A stretch of DNA of 64,000 bases from Rhinopomastus cyanomelas (GCA_013400115.1 VXBP01008281.1:179800-243799); one strand, 5' to 3'; positions 36,101 through 48,802 are shown, counted from the first letter of the stretch. Notes: generated by a model not told the origin, from the sequence alone. Translations and numbers: made by a program.

Positions 36101-39100
36101 TTATTGTTGAGGCAGGTAATCAGGGAGGTCAGTGTGGAACTGAAAAAGCAATAAAAGGAGAACTCTGCTCCGCTGGGCTGCCCTGTGACTTGTCCCTGCA
36201 CGCATGGGAGACACAGAAGCTGTCAGCTGGGGAGCAAACTACCAAGGAAGTCCTTTCTAATCCCTACAGATCTGTTTTTAAGGCGTGGGGTGGCTTTCTG
36301 CAGCCTTCTGCAGTTGTCACTTCATTTGCCTCTCCCCAAAGCTATCACCACACAGGATGGAGCCTCCCGTAGCCCTCACTGTACGCAGTGAGACAGTCCC
36401 ACATCTGCCAGCCCCAGCTTCTTGGGGACCTTTTCCTAAATGTCTCATTTAAATCTGTCCACTGGTGGCTTACATGCACCTGTTCCAGAGTCACCAGTGC
36501 CCTTTGGTCTTTAACAGCCACAGTTGTAAACACTGGTGCTGAGTTCCCAGCTCATCTTTGGCTGGCCAGAGCTCTGCATGGTACCTCGGGTAAAACCTCA
36601 TCAGCATCCTACAGTATTGGCAGCACCAGAAATAACCTTCAGCTATATCAGACTGGTCTCTGTCATGGGTCATGCTGATTCCAGGGCTTTAGGGTTGACG
36701 TGGTGAGAAGGTTAGAGGCAGACCACTTTTTTCATTCTGGGGCTTTGCAGAACAAAACTAATGCAAGAGGATCTGGGACAAAACACCACAAAACTCAAGA
36801 AGTTTATGGTGTTTGACCTGCGAGGAGAAGTTAAAAGAACTGGGTTTCAGTAGTGCAGAAAGGGGAAAAAAAAAAGGATGAGACTATTAATGTATAGTGT
36901 TGTACAGCAGATTTCTGCTTTTCACAGTCAGCAGGCAAAGACAAAAGGTAAGGAGTTTGTATTCAACGAGTTTTGGGTTACATACTGGGAATAACATTCA
37001 ACATGTGCACGTACAGTCACACCAGCACCAAGCGTGTAGAGATGTGCCTGGCTGGTGTGTCTCCCGGGAAGGTATCTGAATCTACGTGTCCTACAGCAGA
37101 GGAGGAGGGGAGTAGAGAGAGGGACTCTTGGAGGTCTCTGGCAAAAACACTAGTGTTTGAACATGTAATTAATCACGCATGTGGTTTTGTTCTCTTAATT
37201 TTCTGGAACCAGCCTGTTGTAAGACTGATAGAAGAAGCCAGCTGCCGGGGCCTGAAAGAGGTTCGGTTTGTCACCTGGCACAACCAGTACATATTAAACA
37301 TCAAGGATGGGTTCCAGCAGAACGCATGCTTCAGGAGAGAGATCAAGAGGAGGCCCCTGCTCCGCTCCTGCGTGGTGCTCATGCCCTTTTTACAGTAAGT
37401 ACCAGCACCACAGAAGCTTCACGTTTGCTCTGAAGAGTCTTACCTGAGTGACTCCTTATGGTCAGGCTCTGTCATTTAAAGGTTATGACGTGTCTCGCAG
37501 CCAGGCCGTGTGTTCTAGATCCCATAAAAACAAGCATCCAAAACTATTCTTGAATTCTCCAGCACAATTGTGATCTCACCACAACAGCTGGAAATGGGAT
37601 TGCTGGAATTTGGTAGCTGGGAACATACTGTCCAGTGTTGTGACTGGCAGCCTGGCACACAGGGCCAGTCACAGGGCTGGACTGCTCATTAGCCTGCAGA
37701 GTTGTTACCGCAGCTAATTGTGAGGTGAAAGGGAATTTGGCCTGAGCCTCACAACACGTGTTTGTTAGAAACAGCTTTAGATGTGGAAAAACAGGAAGAA
37801 AACTCAAATTATTATGGGGATACTGGGCGGATGCAGGTAAAAAGATCAAGTGTGGGCTTTCTGCTTCAGAAATTTCAGATTCTCAATGAAAAGCAAGGGT
37901 CTGGGGTATTTTCCTGATGATTTGCAACCAGAAACTTTTACACCTAATTTGAGATGTGCTAAAATGATGCAGTTGCCACTAATTTCAGAGAACCTTTTAA
38001 GGGGTTCCATAACTATTCGTGCCAGCTACCAGATCTGTAAGTCAGGCTCTGAAATTCCCATTGTTGTGCAGCAACTCCTACTCATCTAAAGACCTCATCA
38101 GGATTATTTAAAAGACTACAGTTCTTAGCAATGAACAAAAGACTCTCTGAACCATTTTGGGGTGCCGTCTATAAGAAGTTAGTGTTTCCCTCCACTGCTC
38201 CCACAAAGCTGCCTGCAATTTTTATTTCCCTCCCACCTGCTTAGATCTGCTTTAAAACTGGGAAATCACTTTTGATTTGGAACTGTGGGAAGCAGCTGAT
38301 AGTGGTGGGCAGATGTTGACTTTTTAATGCCTTCCCTTGTATCGTAAAAGCTCACGAATAATTTACACTGCTCAGGACAAAGTTCACCAGAGGATTGCAG
38401 CGTTCTTACTGTGTTTGGTGCCTGACTCATTAATCCATAACTGAGGGTTGAGCCGTGGTTTTTCCAGTCCAAGTCAGTGAATGAGATTCTACGTTCATAT
38501 TTTTTTTACCCATTGACTTCAAGAGGTAAAAAAGAATGATTAAAGGCATCCTGTAGTATTGCAGGTTACTGTTCTGACAGTCAGACAAATCCGTCTTCGG
38601 GGTTTTTGTTAAATCATGAGCAGAATGTTGAGTTGAGTCAAATCCATGCAAATGAAGCAAGCTCCCCTTTTAGCTTGGAACAGCAGGTGACAGCCACGTG
38701 AGCACTGTTTAAGTCTGCTCAGAGGAGTGTGAGCACTGTCTGTCTGATCCATATAAAAATAGACTTGGGGTTCTTTTCCCCCTGAAGTTTGTATTCTGGA
38801 CCTGAATAGCTCAACAGCACAAGATCATTTCTGGGTCACACAGAAAATGGCACAGGGCTCTCTCAGGCTCATCTGTCACTCACGTTAAATATTCTGAGCA
38901 GGCTGCCTTAGCTGGCATTGGGGTGGGTGGGCTGTGGGCATCAGAGCAGCTTGTCCTAGTCTGCATCACTGGCTGGAGAGCAGGGGCAGCCTCGAGAGTT
39001 CTGCCCAGGTGCAGAGTCATGGTTATGTGGCTTTGCAGGCAGCGGCACGCCTGAACGAAGAAATATTGATCCCTGAGGAGCTGCTGCTTTACCTTTAGCT

Positions 39101-41713
39101 CTCTGAGACTTTGTCTGCTCATTATTCTCACACAGACGGACGAGGGAATCTGCTGGGAGGCAGGATCTGGCCAAAGATGAATTCACCAAGGATTCACTTC
39201 CCCTATCTTCTCCTTCACATCAGAGCAGGTTTTCTCCTTGTTCTTTGGCAGTGATTCATTATCAGAGCACAAGTGACCCAAGAAATTTCATCCACTTTAA
39301 TGCTCATTAAACTTTAATTCAATGAAGTTTAATTTAAGGTCATCTGTGGGGTTTAGCGAGAAGGTTCAGGCAGTGGATTCCTCTGACTTGGTGTTCTTTC
39401 CTAACAAGAGCTGCTTGAGAGCTCCTTACCCATCTGTTTTCATCACGGGCAGGTCCTGCTTTTCCTGTCAAAATACTCTGGTAAAACACTCACCAGGAGA
39501 AATTTGGAGACAATTCCATGTATTCTTGTAACAAAACAGGCACCTCAGTAGCTTGCAGTGGCTAAGCAGCTTTTTACACAAGCAGTGTGAAAAGCAGAGC
39601 GTGAACCTGTGAACGTTACATGTTCCCAGTATTGTCACTGGTGTAGGAAGGAGAACTCTGCTACGGAAGGACAATGCAGCTGAGTAAGGCTTCCTCCTCC
39701 AGGCTGTGATCAGATGAACGTAAGCCACAAACACCACACGCTCTAAATTTAGCAGCTTCAGGAGGGTGAAAAAATTCTGCAAAGGTGCAGGTTTTTATTA
39801 AGAACAAAGTCTTGCCACACCACAGCTGGTGTTCTTAACTGGGCTTTACTGGTGTCAGTTCTTTTTCTGGCGTCCGTGCTGCTTCCCAACCCTTTCACCC
39901 CTGCTTGACTCCCTAGCTGGCAGCTCTCCCAAGAGGAGGGGCTGTCCTGTCGTATGAAAATAAGCAAGTGCAGATGCAAATCGACATCTGGCTAGTGCAA
40001 ATGAAAACAAGACACCCTGACCCTGGGCACTGCTGGAACCAGCACCTCCTCTTCTGCATCACCCAGCAAGGTACTGGCAAATTTTGCCTATGAAATGTTG
40101 TTAGTTGGGGTTATCTGATGTTCTTCATACAAAAGCCTGTGTTTCTCCTCCTGTTGTGGTATTCTAAGGACATTAGGGCAGATGTTGCCACATTATTCAC
40201 CTTTTCTTATTAGCTGTGTCCAACTTGCCGTGTGAAAATCACTTACACCTTGTAGCTAATGTACAAAGTGGTGCACTGGGTAGTGTTCTGCCTGTCTGAC
40301 CCCACACCAGGATGTGAGTAGTGGTGACAGGAGGCTTTTAAGCCCCATGCCAGTATGATTTCCCAGTGTGGAACAACACCCTCAGCGTCAAGGCTGCAGT
40401 TAGCCGGTGTGGCTGGGGAGTCATTGAAATAGCAGAAATAGCCACATGTTTGGGTTAATGAAGCACTAAAGATACGGGAATTGTTGCAGAACTGAAGAGC
40501 AGCACTTGCTTAAGATGCCTCAGTGGTGAAATAAATGTGATTAGAAGCTCTTCTGTTTTCTCCTTCCCCAACCCAGGACGTTAGGTGGGACCTCTCCAGA
40601 CTCCTCTCCATCATCGGCTGATTCAGCTTCTTCACACGTCTTATCTCCAGCTGCTGTTACCTCTCCAAACTTCTACCCTGAAACGTGGATTAGCATGGAT
40701 CCATCTCAGGACTTCATCCAAGTGCCTGTTCTGAAGGAAGACAAAAGCTATAGAACCATCTATAATCTGTTTCACAAGACGGTGCCTGAGACCAAATACA
40801 AAATCTTGAAAATTCTCAGAGTGCAGAATCAGTTTCTTTGGGAGAAATATAAAAGGTAAGATGGTGCAAATTCTGTTCTTTGGGTGAGAGTGGGAAATAC
40901 TCTAAAACAGGAAATTCGGGCTGTGAAAATAGACATTGGGTAGAATTTGGGAACACCAGATTTTCTGAAGAAGAGGAGCATCTTCAGTGGAACAGCGTTT
41001 ATCTGAAAAACACCTTACCCTGACATTTCCTGTTGAAGAGGTTTGACACGCTGATAATCTACTGATAACCTCTCTAAAACTTCCCTTCGGAGAAACTTCC
41101 AAATAAGTTCAGGATATCAAGTCAGAAATCTGCCAGCTCGCTCTTGAGCTGAAGCAGGAGCTACTGTTTTAATCAAGTAGCCTCTGTAGCCATGAGTCAA
41201 ATACCTATGCTGATCCTTCTCCCTTGGTGTGAACGCTCATGCTCACTGTCCTTTTTCTGTTCCAGGAAAAAAGAATACATGTCCAAAAAAATGACGGGGC
41301 TCGACAGGATCATGAACGAGCGCCACTTATTCCACGGGACCTCGCAGGACGTGGTGGATGGCATCTGCAAACACAACTTTGATCCACGGGTCTGCGGCAA
41401 ACACGCCACCATGTTTGGCCAGGGCAGCTACTTTGCCAGGAAAGCCAGTTACTCACACAACTTCTCCAAGAGGTCGCCCAAAGGAGTTCACTACATGTTC
41501 TTGGCCAAGGTGCTGACAGGGAGGTACACAGTGGGCAACCACACCATGAGGAGACCTCCCCCGGTGAACCCCGGCAGCATCACCAGTGACCTCTACGACT
41601 CCTGTGTGGACAATTACTTCGAGCCGCAGATTTTTGTCATTTTTAATGACGACCAGAGCTACCCTTATTTTATTATCCAGTACGAGGAACTTAGCAACAC
41701 CGTCTCCATTTGA
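23182..41713 (+). CDS. TIPARP: TIPARP / PARP7 mono-ADP-ribosyltransferase, complete
   Basis: Five coding exons, join(23182..24119, 35831..35999, 37213..37394, 40577..40855, 41266..41713), encode 671 residues; human has 657. The enzyme transfers single ADP-ribose units and feeds back on AHR signalling. Features in order: a basic nuclear-localisation-like KKKQQVQKR at 45-53; a CCCH zinc finger (Cys250, Cys258, Cys264, His268; CX7CX5CX3H); a WWE region over exons 3-4 (about 310-430); and the PARP catalytic domain (about 440-671). The catalytic H-Y-I triad is His546, Tyr578, Ile645. These fit human His532, Tyr564, Ile631 with a constant +14 offset. The last residues are SNTVSI. The start at 23182 has G at -3 and G at +4, and the next upstream codons in frame lack ATG. 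Confidence 0.97.
27230..27465 (+). mobile_element. CR1 LINE 3' fragment in TIPARP intron
   Basis: Sense orientation: 'gaacaggctgcccagggcag', 'gtcactgtccctggagagat', 'ggtaggacttgatgatttta' and a degraded tail ending TCTGTGA. The 'actgtccctggag' diagnostic marks a subfamily different from the 'gagatattcaag' copies. Confidence 0.87.
31589..31645 (-). mobile_element. Very short CR1 3' end in TIPARP intron
   Basis: About 55 bases only: the plus strand shows three CATAGGAT octamers, then 'gttaggggttggaagggacc'. This is the extreme 3' tip of a reverse-oriented CR1, an extreme 5' truncation. Confidence 0.85.
33887..34050 (-). mobile_element. CR1 LINE 3' fragment in TIPARP intron
   Basis: Plus strand 'aatcacagaatggttcagat', 'tggaagggacttcagagatc', 'cccggccttcaacacttcca' and 'gagcagccacaacctctctg' are the reverse complement of a CR1 3' end. 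Confidence 0.9.
35831..35999 (+). CDS. TIPARP: TIPARP coding exon (WWE, first half)
   Basis: 169 bases. It completes Arg313 (CG|G) and encodes GHEFWVDLNIMKLYETIEFD through TVWKYFCRDHFGWREYSE (314-369). The Trp-rich FGWRE segment is part of the WWE fold. The donor is GTATTG. Confidence 0.93.
36740..36990 (+). mobile_element. Probable old CR1 fragment in TIPARP intron
   Basis: 'gacctgcgaggagaagttaa' and 'aagaactgggtttcag' match the usual CR1 'gtgaggagaggttaaaagaactgggtt' region. The rest is strongly diverged and contains an A-run. Boundaries are uncertain. Confidence 0.5.
37213..37394 (+). CDS. TIPARP: TIPARP coding exon (WWE, second half)
   Basis: 182 bases after AACCAG, phase 0, encoding PVVRLIEEASCRGLKEVRF, TWHNQYILNIKDGFQQNACF and RREIKRRPLLRSCVVLMPFL, ending CA|G at a GTAAGT donor. 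The Y-x-x...F-x-Q-N...R-x-I-x-R pattern is that of a WWE domain. Confidence 0.93.
37395..40576 (+). other. TIPARP: TIPARP intron
   Basis: 3.2 kb between GTAAGT and CCCAACCCAG. No repeat or exon is recognised. Confidence 0.85.
40577..40855 (+). CDS. TIPARP: TIPARP coding exon (linker and start of PARP domain)
   Basis: 279 bases encoding TLGGTSPDSSPSSADSASS (Ser-rich linker), NFYPETWISMDPSQDFIQVP and KILRVQNQFLWEKYK (431-522). The QNxxLWxxY motif is the conserved lead-in to the PARP catalytic fold. The donor is GTAAGA. Confidence 0.94.
41266..41713 (+). CDS. TIPARP: TIPARP last coding exon (catalytic core)
   Basis: 448 bases including TGA. It encodes NERHLFHGTSQDVVDGIC (His546), FGQGSYFARKASYSHNFSK (Tyr578), LAKVLTGRYTVGN, PPPVNPGSITSDLYDSCVDN and EPQIFVIFNDDQSYPYFII (Ile645). 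Isoleucine in place of the glutamate of polymerising PARPs marks mono-ADP-ribosylation. Confidence 0.97.
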
Positions 41714-42000
41714 AAAGTTGTGCTGCTAAACGATTCGTTTCAATAAACTCTGGTAGCAGGTTTTTGTAGGGGAGGACACAACGCGGATGTTGCAGAGCTG
41801 ACGAAATGGCTTGGAAGGAGCTAAATCTCACCATACAGAGAAGACATGAAGTGACCAACCGTGCACTTGGCATTTGATGACCTGTGTGCAAACTGTAAAT
41901 ATTTTCCCATTGTTTATAGTTGAGAATCTGTGCCTTTTGTTATAAAACACCGTTTATTTATGTTAGTAAATGTTCATGTTTAAAAGCACATCTGTGTCTA
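41714..42000 (+). other. TIPARP: TIPARP 3' UTR (proximal part)
   Basis: Contains a polyadenylation signal very close to the stop and, further on, an AU-rich element TTTATTTAT at 41953-41961, which would lie only on a longer transcript form. The true distal end is not visible. Confidence 0.5.
41742..41747 (+). terminator. TIPARP: Candidate TIPARP polyadenylation signal
   Basis: AATAAA 28 bases after the stop codon, followed by GGTTTTTGTAGGGG, a G/T-rich downstream element. Confidence 0.5.
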
Positions 42001-45000
42001 TAATTTTCACCCCATCCTCCGCCTACTTGAGCAGTTAGAAAGTTGCAGACACCCTGATCTCAAAATCCTTAGGATGGCCCTTTCTATATAATAGAAACCA
42101 GGCAATTTCATCCCAAGGATATTGAAAAAGAGATTCTGTGACTGTAGGTTTTTATTGCTGCATTTCAAAAGGATTGGGGGAGATTACAGAACGAACATCC
42201 TGCTCCTAGTTTGGGTTATTAACACAAATAACATGGTTTTCTGAAATCAGCCCTAAGTGCCACTCTGGAAAGGTTGGGATGATGGAGATGGTCCTTGAGA
42301 GCTCATCAGAGCTGGATGGCTTCCCAGCAGCTTACGGGACATCCCATGTATGGGACAGGCAGGGCTATGTCATCTAACCTGTGTCACTTGGGGCTGCTGC
42401 CCCAAGTAAGGGTGGGCAGCTCTGGGGAACACGTGTTGCAAAAGAACCCCCAAACACAGCTTCTTTCTGGCGAAGTTTTCAACTTGATCATGACCGCTTG
42501 TGTTGGTGGCACTCAGGTTGGCATTAGTTTTAGAATGGTTGACAGGTTGTCATCACATCGTACTCATGTAATGGGGGTTCTCTTGGGGTTCCAGGCAGCT
42601 GTGCGTGGCTCACTGCTCTTTAGGGGCAGGTTTTCCCCGAGTCCTCTCTGCAGCACCATGGCAAGTGCTGGATCTTGCAGGCCGGCAGGATTCAGGATAA
42701 TGCTTTGTGATGGTCTGTTTCCAGCAGCTTGGTGCGATGCGTGTGAAGTGCCGTCTCCTCACCGGGACCTTGGCCGAATGTTACGCATCTTGTTATAAAA
42801 GTGCTGTTAGTGCCCTCAGACCTTGATATGCGGGGAGCTTAGGCGGCTGCTGTGGGTCTAGTGGGTCACTGAAGTGGGAAGGGACCCTCAAAACTGGGTT
42901 CTTTTTGCATCTGTAGCTCAGCAGCAAACCTTGAGCTGAACTTTTGTGAGAACCCGCTGGGTATCTGATTCCACCGTGGGGCCTAACACAACCTTGTTCT
43001 GCCATGGGAGTGAATTACCTGCTCCCCACCAGCACCGATGCCTCTTTCTGCCCCACTGCTTCACTCCAGCTGTAGCAGATCAAAGCAACTGATAAATGAA
43101 AAGAGAGGAAAGGTCTAAGCAGCTCATTCCTGTTAAGTCCCAATCTCTTCTGAGCCTCTTGGAAGCCTAGGGGCAGCTTAAATTTGAGGGGGTTTGGCTT
43201 AGAGGTATGGGAGCTGCCTGTTGGGGTGTGTGACATGGAGGAGCTGGTCTTGGCCATGTGGTTCCCCAAGAGGTGACTTTGGAAAGGTTAGATGGCTTGG
43301 GGAGGAAATGATTGTGGCCGATGATGTCAAGCTGAGATTGTCCCCTTCGAAAAGCTGCTTCTGTTCTCCAGCAGCAAAAGCTGGTTGTCTCAGATGGTTA
43401 TGTTGTGCTCAGAGTTGTATCTGTATCTTTGAAGTGTCTGCACTGGGGTCCAAAGTTTCTTCAGACCTCAGACTTGGGATTTATCTGAGAGACAGAAGGT
43501 ATGGAGTAAGTCTTGATGTCCTTACGACTTTTATTCTCAGTAGCTCCCCTCTCAAAGCCTTCTGCTCTGTGTGGGACGTGGATTTGTGGCTAAGAGTAGG
43601 GAAACTTGTCAGGCTGTTTTTTTTTTCTTGGATGTCGCTGTGGAGTTTTGGTCTGGCACCTCCTCACGCTGCTGGTTTGCTGCTGGCTCTTGCTCCTGTA
43701 GCCCTGCACTTGCTGCCCATAGATGCTCCTGCGCTGGCTTTTTCCGGACCGTCACTGTTTTAGCCTTTCCTCAAAACGTCTGTGGTGACAGTGACAACCA
43801 GCCAGGGGTTGCTGACAAGCTAGTGACAATATTTATCTTACTTCCATGCCAACCTCTTCCACATGTATGATCCACTGTGCAGAGGCTTATCAAATTAGTG
43901 ACATGAGTTCCTCTTCCATCCCCATGTAACTCTGACCCTGTAACTCATATTGCCACCGTTTTTGGAAGCCCAGATGGCAGTGGGGATGCACTGGCCAAAA
44001 TCCAGCACTGCTGGCCCACAGCAGCAAAGGATGGGAGAGGAGTACTGTCTCGCCGTGTGCTACTGGTACATGGTGAGAGGGACATAAAGAACTCTCTGGT
44101 TCCCCTGAGGCTACTGGAGGACCACTCCTGGCTCCAGCCTACTCTGGGGGTGCCGGTGGGGCAAGAGCCATGTAGGTGCTAGGGCAGAGCCCACTGGCAA
44201 CAGACAATGCCCGTAATTGCTGAGCAGGCTGGTAACTGCCTCCTGTGTGCATCATGGCAGCTTCTTCCATGGCACCAGTTGCTCAAGGGGTGGCTGATTG
44301 CCAGACCCTGCTGCGGAGCTGCCCTTGCAAGCAGCATGAGGAAACAGTGGCCTTGATCCCCATCTCACTAATGGAGCCACCCTGCCTGCTGCAGGGGCTG
44401 TTGCAGTGTTCCCTCCCTCTGTGTCCACATCAAAATGTAAAACCCTGACAGCAGTGAAACCCTAAATTCGGGTGCCTGACCCTGTGTTTCCAGGGGCAGC
44501 TGAGGTGTGACGGAACAGCTGAGCTCTTCCCTCAGGCTGCTCCAAGCAGTGCCACTCGCCAAGAACCTGAGGGTGAAACTGGGTGCAAATCCAGTGTTTG
44601 TGATAAAGATCTGGCTGGGTCAGCACTGAGGCTGTTGGTGCTGACAAATGCTCTGAGTAAAGCGAAGTCATTAGGAAAAGTCAATCGGAGACAGTGGGGA
44701 TGGCAGTGATGGTCCCACGCACCAACAGGGACCAGCTTGGGTGGCTGGTGGTGCCTGGGTGCGGCAAGCAACCATAGAGGAGCTTTGTCATGGAACAGGC
44801 TGCTTGGAACAGCAGGATAAAGGCCTCTCAGTGCCAGGAGAAAGGAACAGGTTGAGCATGTGCTGACTTGAAAGCTGGGCAGAAGGTCAGGAGGCTGCTC
44901 CTCAAGAAGACAAGCGATGCTTTGGGGCTATGGAGCTTCTAGATTTCCTCCAAGAATAATCTTGTAGTGGGAGGTGCTCCCATCCCCTCCTCGCAGGTGC

Positions 45001-45130
45001 TTGAGGAATGCTGGGCAGACCTGCCACAGCAGTAGCTGTCAGGCAGCTCTGCAGGAGGTATTTGGGGAAGTGGCTTGAAGAAATGAGGTAGTGGTGGCTG
45101 GTGGTTGTGGGAAGGCTCCTCAGGAGTTGC
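42001..45130. other. Intergenic, nothing recognised
   Basis: Downstream of TIPARP. Frames up to 180 codons occur (for example 43221-43763) but show no family, no splice support and a composition typical of GC-rich non-coding DNA. Confidence 0.5.
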
Positions 45131-45134
45131 TCTT

Positions 45135-45310
45135 CAAGCAGGAAGGAACTTTGGGAGGTGTCTAAACCAACCTCCTGTTCAAACCAAGGTCACCTCTGAG
45201 GTCAGAAGAGGTAGTTCAGGGTTTCATCAAGCATGATGGTGAAAATTCACATGGGTGGAGGCTGCAGAGCTTCCTGGGCAACCTGCTCGACCCCCTACAA
45301 TGTCCTTGGT
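45135..45310 (-). mobile_element. Probable diverged CR1 fragment
   Basis: Plus strand 'aaggaactttgggaggtgtc', 'taaaccaacctcctgttcaa' and 'gagcttcctgggcaacctgc' resemble the reverse complement of a CR1 3' end with heavy divergence. Confidence 0.6.
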
Positions 45311-48135
45311 GTGGGGTGACTTCCATCCAGTCCCATGGTTATGTGTCCTGGTTTCTGGTGTCTGTCCATTGCAGTAGGTTGATTCAATTTCCAAACTTGA
45401 TACAGGGGGCCAAGAATTGGTGGTGATGAGCAAGGCAATGCAGCAAGAAACCTTCCATCAGCTGGCTGCAAGAACTTGGGCTGGATGTTCCTCCTGGGGA
45501 CTTCCTCAGGACTTCTCAGCTCTGCCAAGGAGGAAAAACCCACAAACCCACATTCCTCTCAGCTTTGCTGAGAAAGACAGAGACCACGCCAGCAGAACGT
45601 TTTGCCATCAGTGTCAGGGCAGGGGTCACCAACTGGACCAGAGCTTCCTTCTGCAGTTGCTGTGGGTTGAGACCTCATGCCATTGGCTACTGCAAGCCAG
45701 GCTTTGGGCCATGAGGCTTTGCCAGACATCACACACTATGAGTCTCTTCACCTCCTGGTATCAAAGCCCCAGTGGTGCCCCAACAACTTGGAGACTGAGG
45801 GTTGTGTTTTCTTTTTCGTGAGGAAATACGAGGGTTTTTCACAGCGGTGGGAATCAGGCTACACCAGTAGGGAAGGAACATCCCAAGCTGCTGGTGGGTT
45901 CCTCCATCACTGCCTGTCCACAGCATCTCTGCCACACAAACACCAGGGCATCTGAAATAATCCTTTTCATTAATATTTTCTTTCTCTTACGGCTTCAAAG
46001 TCTGTTTTTGTGAGAATATTTTCCCACAGACCAGTCAACAAATGTCAGGTTGACCCAAGAATTGTTCTTTCCTCCATTTCCTTCGGACTCCCTTTCCCCT
46101 AGCTAGCTGGGTACAAGCTGTTTCAAATGCAATTAGACTATTATAAATCATCTTCTGCTGTTTTTTATTATTCCCCTTCATCAGGAACATTCTCACGTGT
46201 CGACACACACCCGGGTTTGTTTTGTCTGTGGGGTTTGTGCAATCCTCTACCTCCTCCACGACCAGCGCGGGGCTGTTTACTCAACCTCACCCACAGCCAG
46301 GCTGCAGCCTCTCTCCCGGCTGAGTTCTCAGGAGGGATCAATCACAATAAACCAAACCCTCTGCTGGGTTCCCCCAGGCACAGGGTTTGAGGAAGCAAAG
46401 CTGTGCTCCCCTAGCAGATGTGGGGAACCAAAGCAGGTTGTACCTTGCTAGTAAACATGAGGCATCCGTGGGGTGACACTGGTCCCATATGAGGGGAAGG
46501 GCCTACAGACAGGTCTGAGCTGAAGCACATGCCCAGGACCCCCTGGATTGTGGAGGGGCAGTTGCTGGCTCTGATGTCCTGCACAGAAATGACCTATTGC
46601 TGTCACTGGGCTGGAAGTCTGGGGGTTGGAACACAAAATGCTGCAGCAGCAGAGCCCAGCACTGAGTGAAAGGAAGGGGGGTGTGATTTAAGAGAAGTGA
46701 GAGCTGGCCTCTTGTGAAGAGAAGGAAGGGAGGGTGAAAGGAGGAGGAACAAAAATGGGAAGGGATCAGAAGAAATACTTGAGGAAAAAACCCAAATGGA
46801 AAGTGAGAGAGGGAATGTGAGGAGACGAAAATGGAGGCGTCAGTGGCACCAAATCACCAACCATCGGCAAAATTCAGGGTGTGCCAATCTCAGGCTGTGA
46901 CCCCTCCCTGTTCTGCCCCTGCATTGCTTCGAGTGTCTAGTGGGATGTGCTGAGATGCATCTAAAACCCACATGGGAACTTATACCAGCTTTGTAAAAGC
47001 AGCAGAATGAGGTGGTTGCTCAGCTCTGGTTCTCTCACAAAAGGCTGCAGTGGTTCCCACAATACCTGGACAAGGCCAGGAGCACAAACCCTGAGTGTAC
47101 ATCTCCCCAAGGGAGCCACAACCCTGGGCTGCTGAGGGAAGGCAGGAGAACCAGAGCCACAACCCAGCGAGGAGTGGTTCTGTGTGTAGGATGTGCAGGT
47201 CTCTGTTCCTGCTTGGATTGAAGAGCCAGGGCTGCTGCAAGAGGGCATGGAAACAGTGGAGCTGCTGCCTGGAGGGGTTCCTGCTGATGTTTTTCCGTAG
47301 AGTGAAACGGGAAATTACTTTTGAGGGGGGAAAAAAAAGTGACTTGTCAGAATCCCTTTGTGGTGCAGAAATACCTCATTGGCACCAGCAGCATCCTCAC
47401 TGGGAAAAGAACTAATTGCACTGCCGTGGATGAGCTGGTGTTTGTCCCTCCTTGCCAGCCATGGGGAGCTCACTGGGTTCCAGTTAGTGATGCTGGACAA
47501 TTTTGTTGATGATGATACAGGTTCCTTTTGCTTACAAAGAGAGGCAAGGGCTGGGCTGGGCAGTTTCTCTGTGGACACTGGCAGGGCCAGTCACTGGCAG
47601 TAGGTGCTGGGGGTTGGTCGTGATGCTGGTTTGATGGCTCTGCTGGTGCCCAGAGCCCACTGAGCACAGCTTTGAGCAGCTGTGTTGAATTATGACCATT
47701 CTGTCTCCTTCCTTACCTGGGAGATGGCTCTGGGCTCATCTCCAGCCCCACTTAGCTCACCTGGCAGTGCTGTCTGGGTCACAGAACTTAAGAACACACT
47801 TGGTGCATAGGCAGAGAGCCCCAAGCCCGGCCTGGGGCAGGGTTTGCTTCCACCCAGCTCCAATCACTCTGGCATGGTGCTGAGATCCTGCAGAGCTGGG
47901 GAATGCAGGAGCCTCCTGAACACCAGAGCCTGATGATGAAGACAGAAGATGAACTTGCTATTGCACATCCTTCCCCAGCATCCTGGGCAGATTGAGTACT
48001 TTCCTTCACAAGCCGGCTGTCACACTCAGTGTGATCTCACCTGCCTGGTTCTGTACTGCAGCCTAAACAATGCAAGGGCTTGGGGGGCTCCTCAGGCTGT
48101 TCCTCCCAGCTTCCTCCTACCTTCCTGCCATCCAT
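45311..48135. other. Intergenic, nothing recognised
   Basis: No supported exon, RNA gene or clear repeat was found. Local purine-rich patch at 46660-46840. Confidence 0.5.
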
Positions 48136-48139
48136 TGCT

Positions 48140-48292
48140 CCCCAGGTTGTGGCTGTTCCATCCCTGGAAGTGTTCAAGGCCAGGTTGTATGGGGCTCTGG
48201 GCAACCCAGTCTGGTGAGAGGTGTCACTGCCCATGGTGAGGGGTTGGAGCTGAATGATCTCTGAAGTCCTTTCCAGCTTAAACCTTTGTAAC
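48140..48292 (+). mobile_element. CR1 LINE 3' fragment
   Basis: Sense orientation: 'gttgtggctgttccatccct', 'gttcaaggccaggttgtatg', 'ggggctctgggcaaccc', 'ggtgtcactgcccatgg' and a degraded tail near 48290. Confidence 0.88.
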
Positions 48293-48476
48293 TAAGGGTG
48301 ATGAGAACAGGAGCAACAGCTCAGTTTCCAGGAAAGAAAAGTTGTTGATTTGCCACCTGTTGTTGCAGTTTGAGCACTGCTAGAACCTGTAGAAGTGCTT
48401 TCATGAGGAAGAAAAGTTTTGTTGTGTTCTGGGGGGCCTACTCCGGTTGCACAGGTCACGGGACCTCCCCCCCCCC

Positions 48477-48802
48477 NNNNNNNNNNNNNNNNNNNNNNNN
48501 NNNNNNNNNNNNNNNNNNNNNNNNNNNNNNNNNNNNNNNNNNNNNNNNNNNNNNNNNNNNNNNNNNNNNNNNNNNNNNNNNNNNNNNNNNNNNNNNNNNN
48601 NNNNNNNNNNNNNNNNNNNNNNNNNNNNNNNNNNNNNNNNNNNNNNNNNNNNNNNNNNNNNNNNNNNNNNNNNNNNNNNNNNNNNNNNNNNNNNNNNNNN
48701 NNNNNNNNNNNNNNNNNNNNNNNNNNNNNNNNNNNNNNNNNNNNNNNNNNNNNNNNNNNNNNNNNNNNNNNNNNNNNNNNNNNNNNNNNNNNNNNNNNNN
48801 NN
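48477..48802. other. Assembly gap (326 N)
   Basis: An unknown-base run that begins directly after a C homopolymer (CCTCCCCCCCCCC). Any frame spanning it is meaningless. Confidence 1.
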
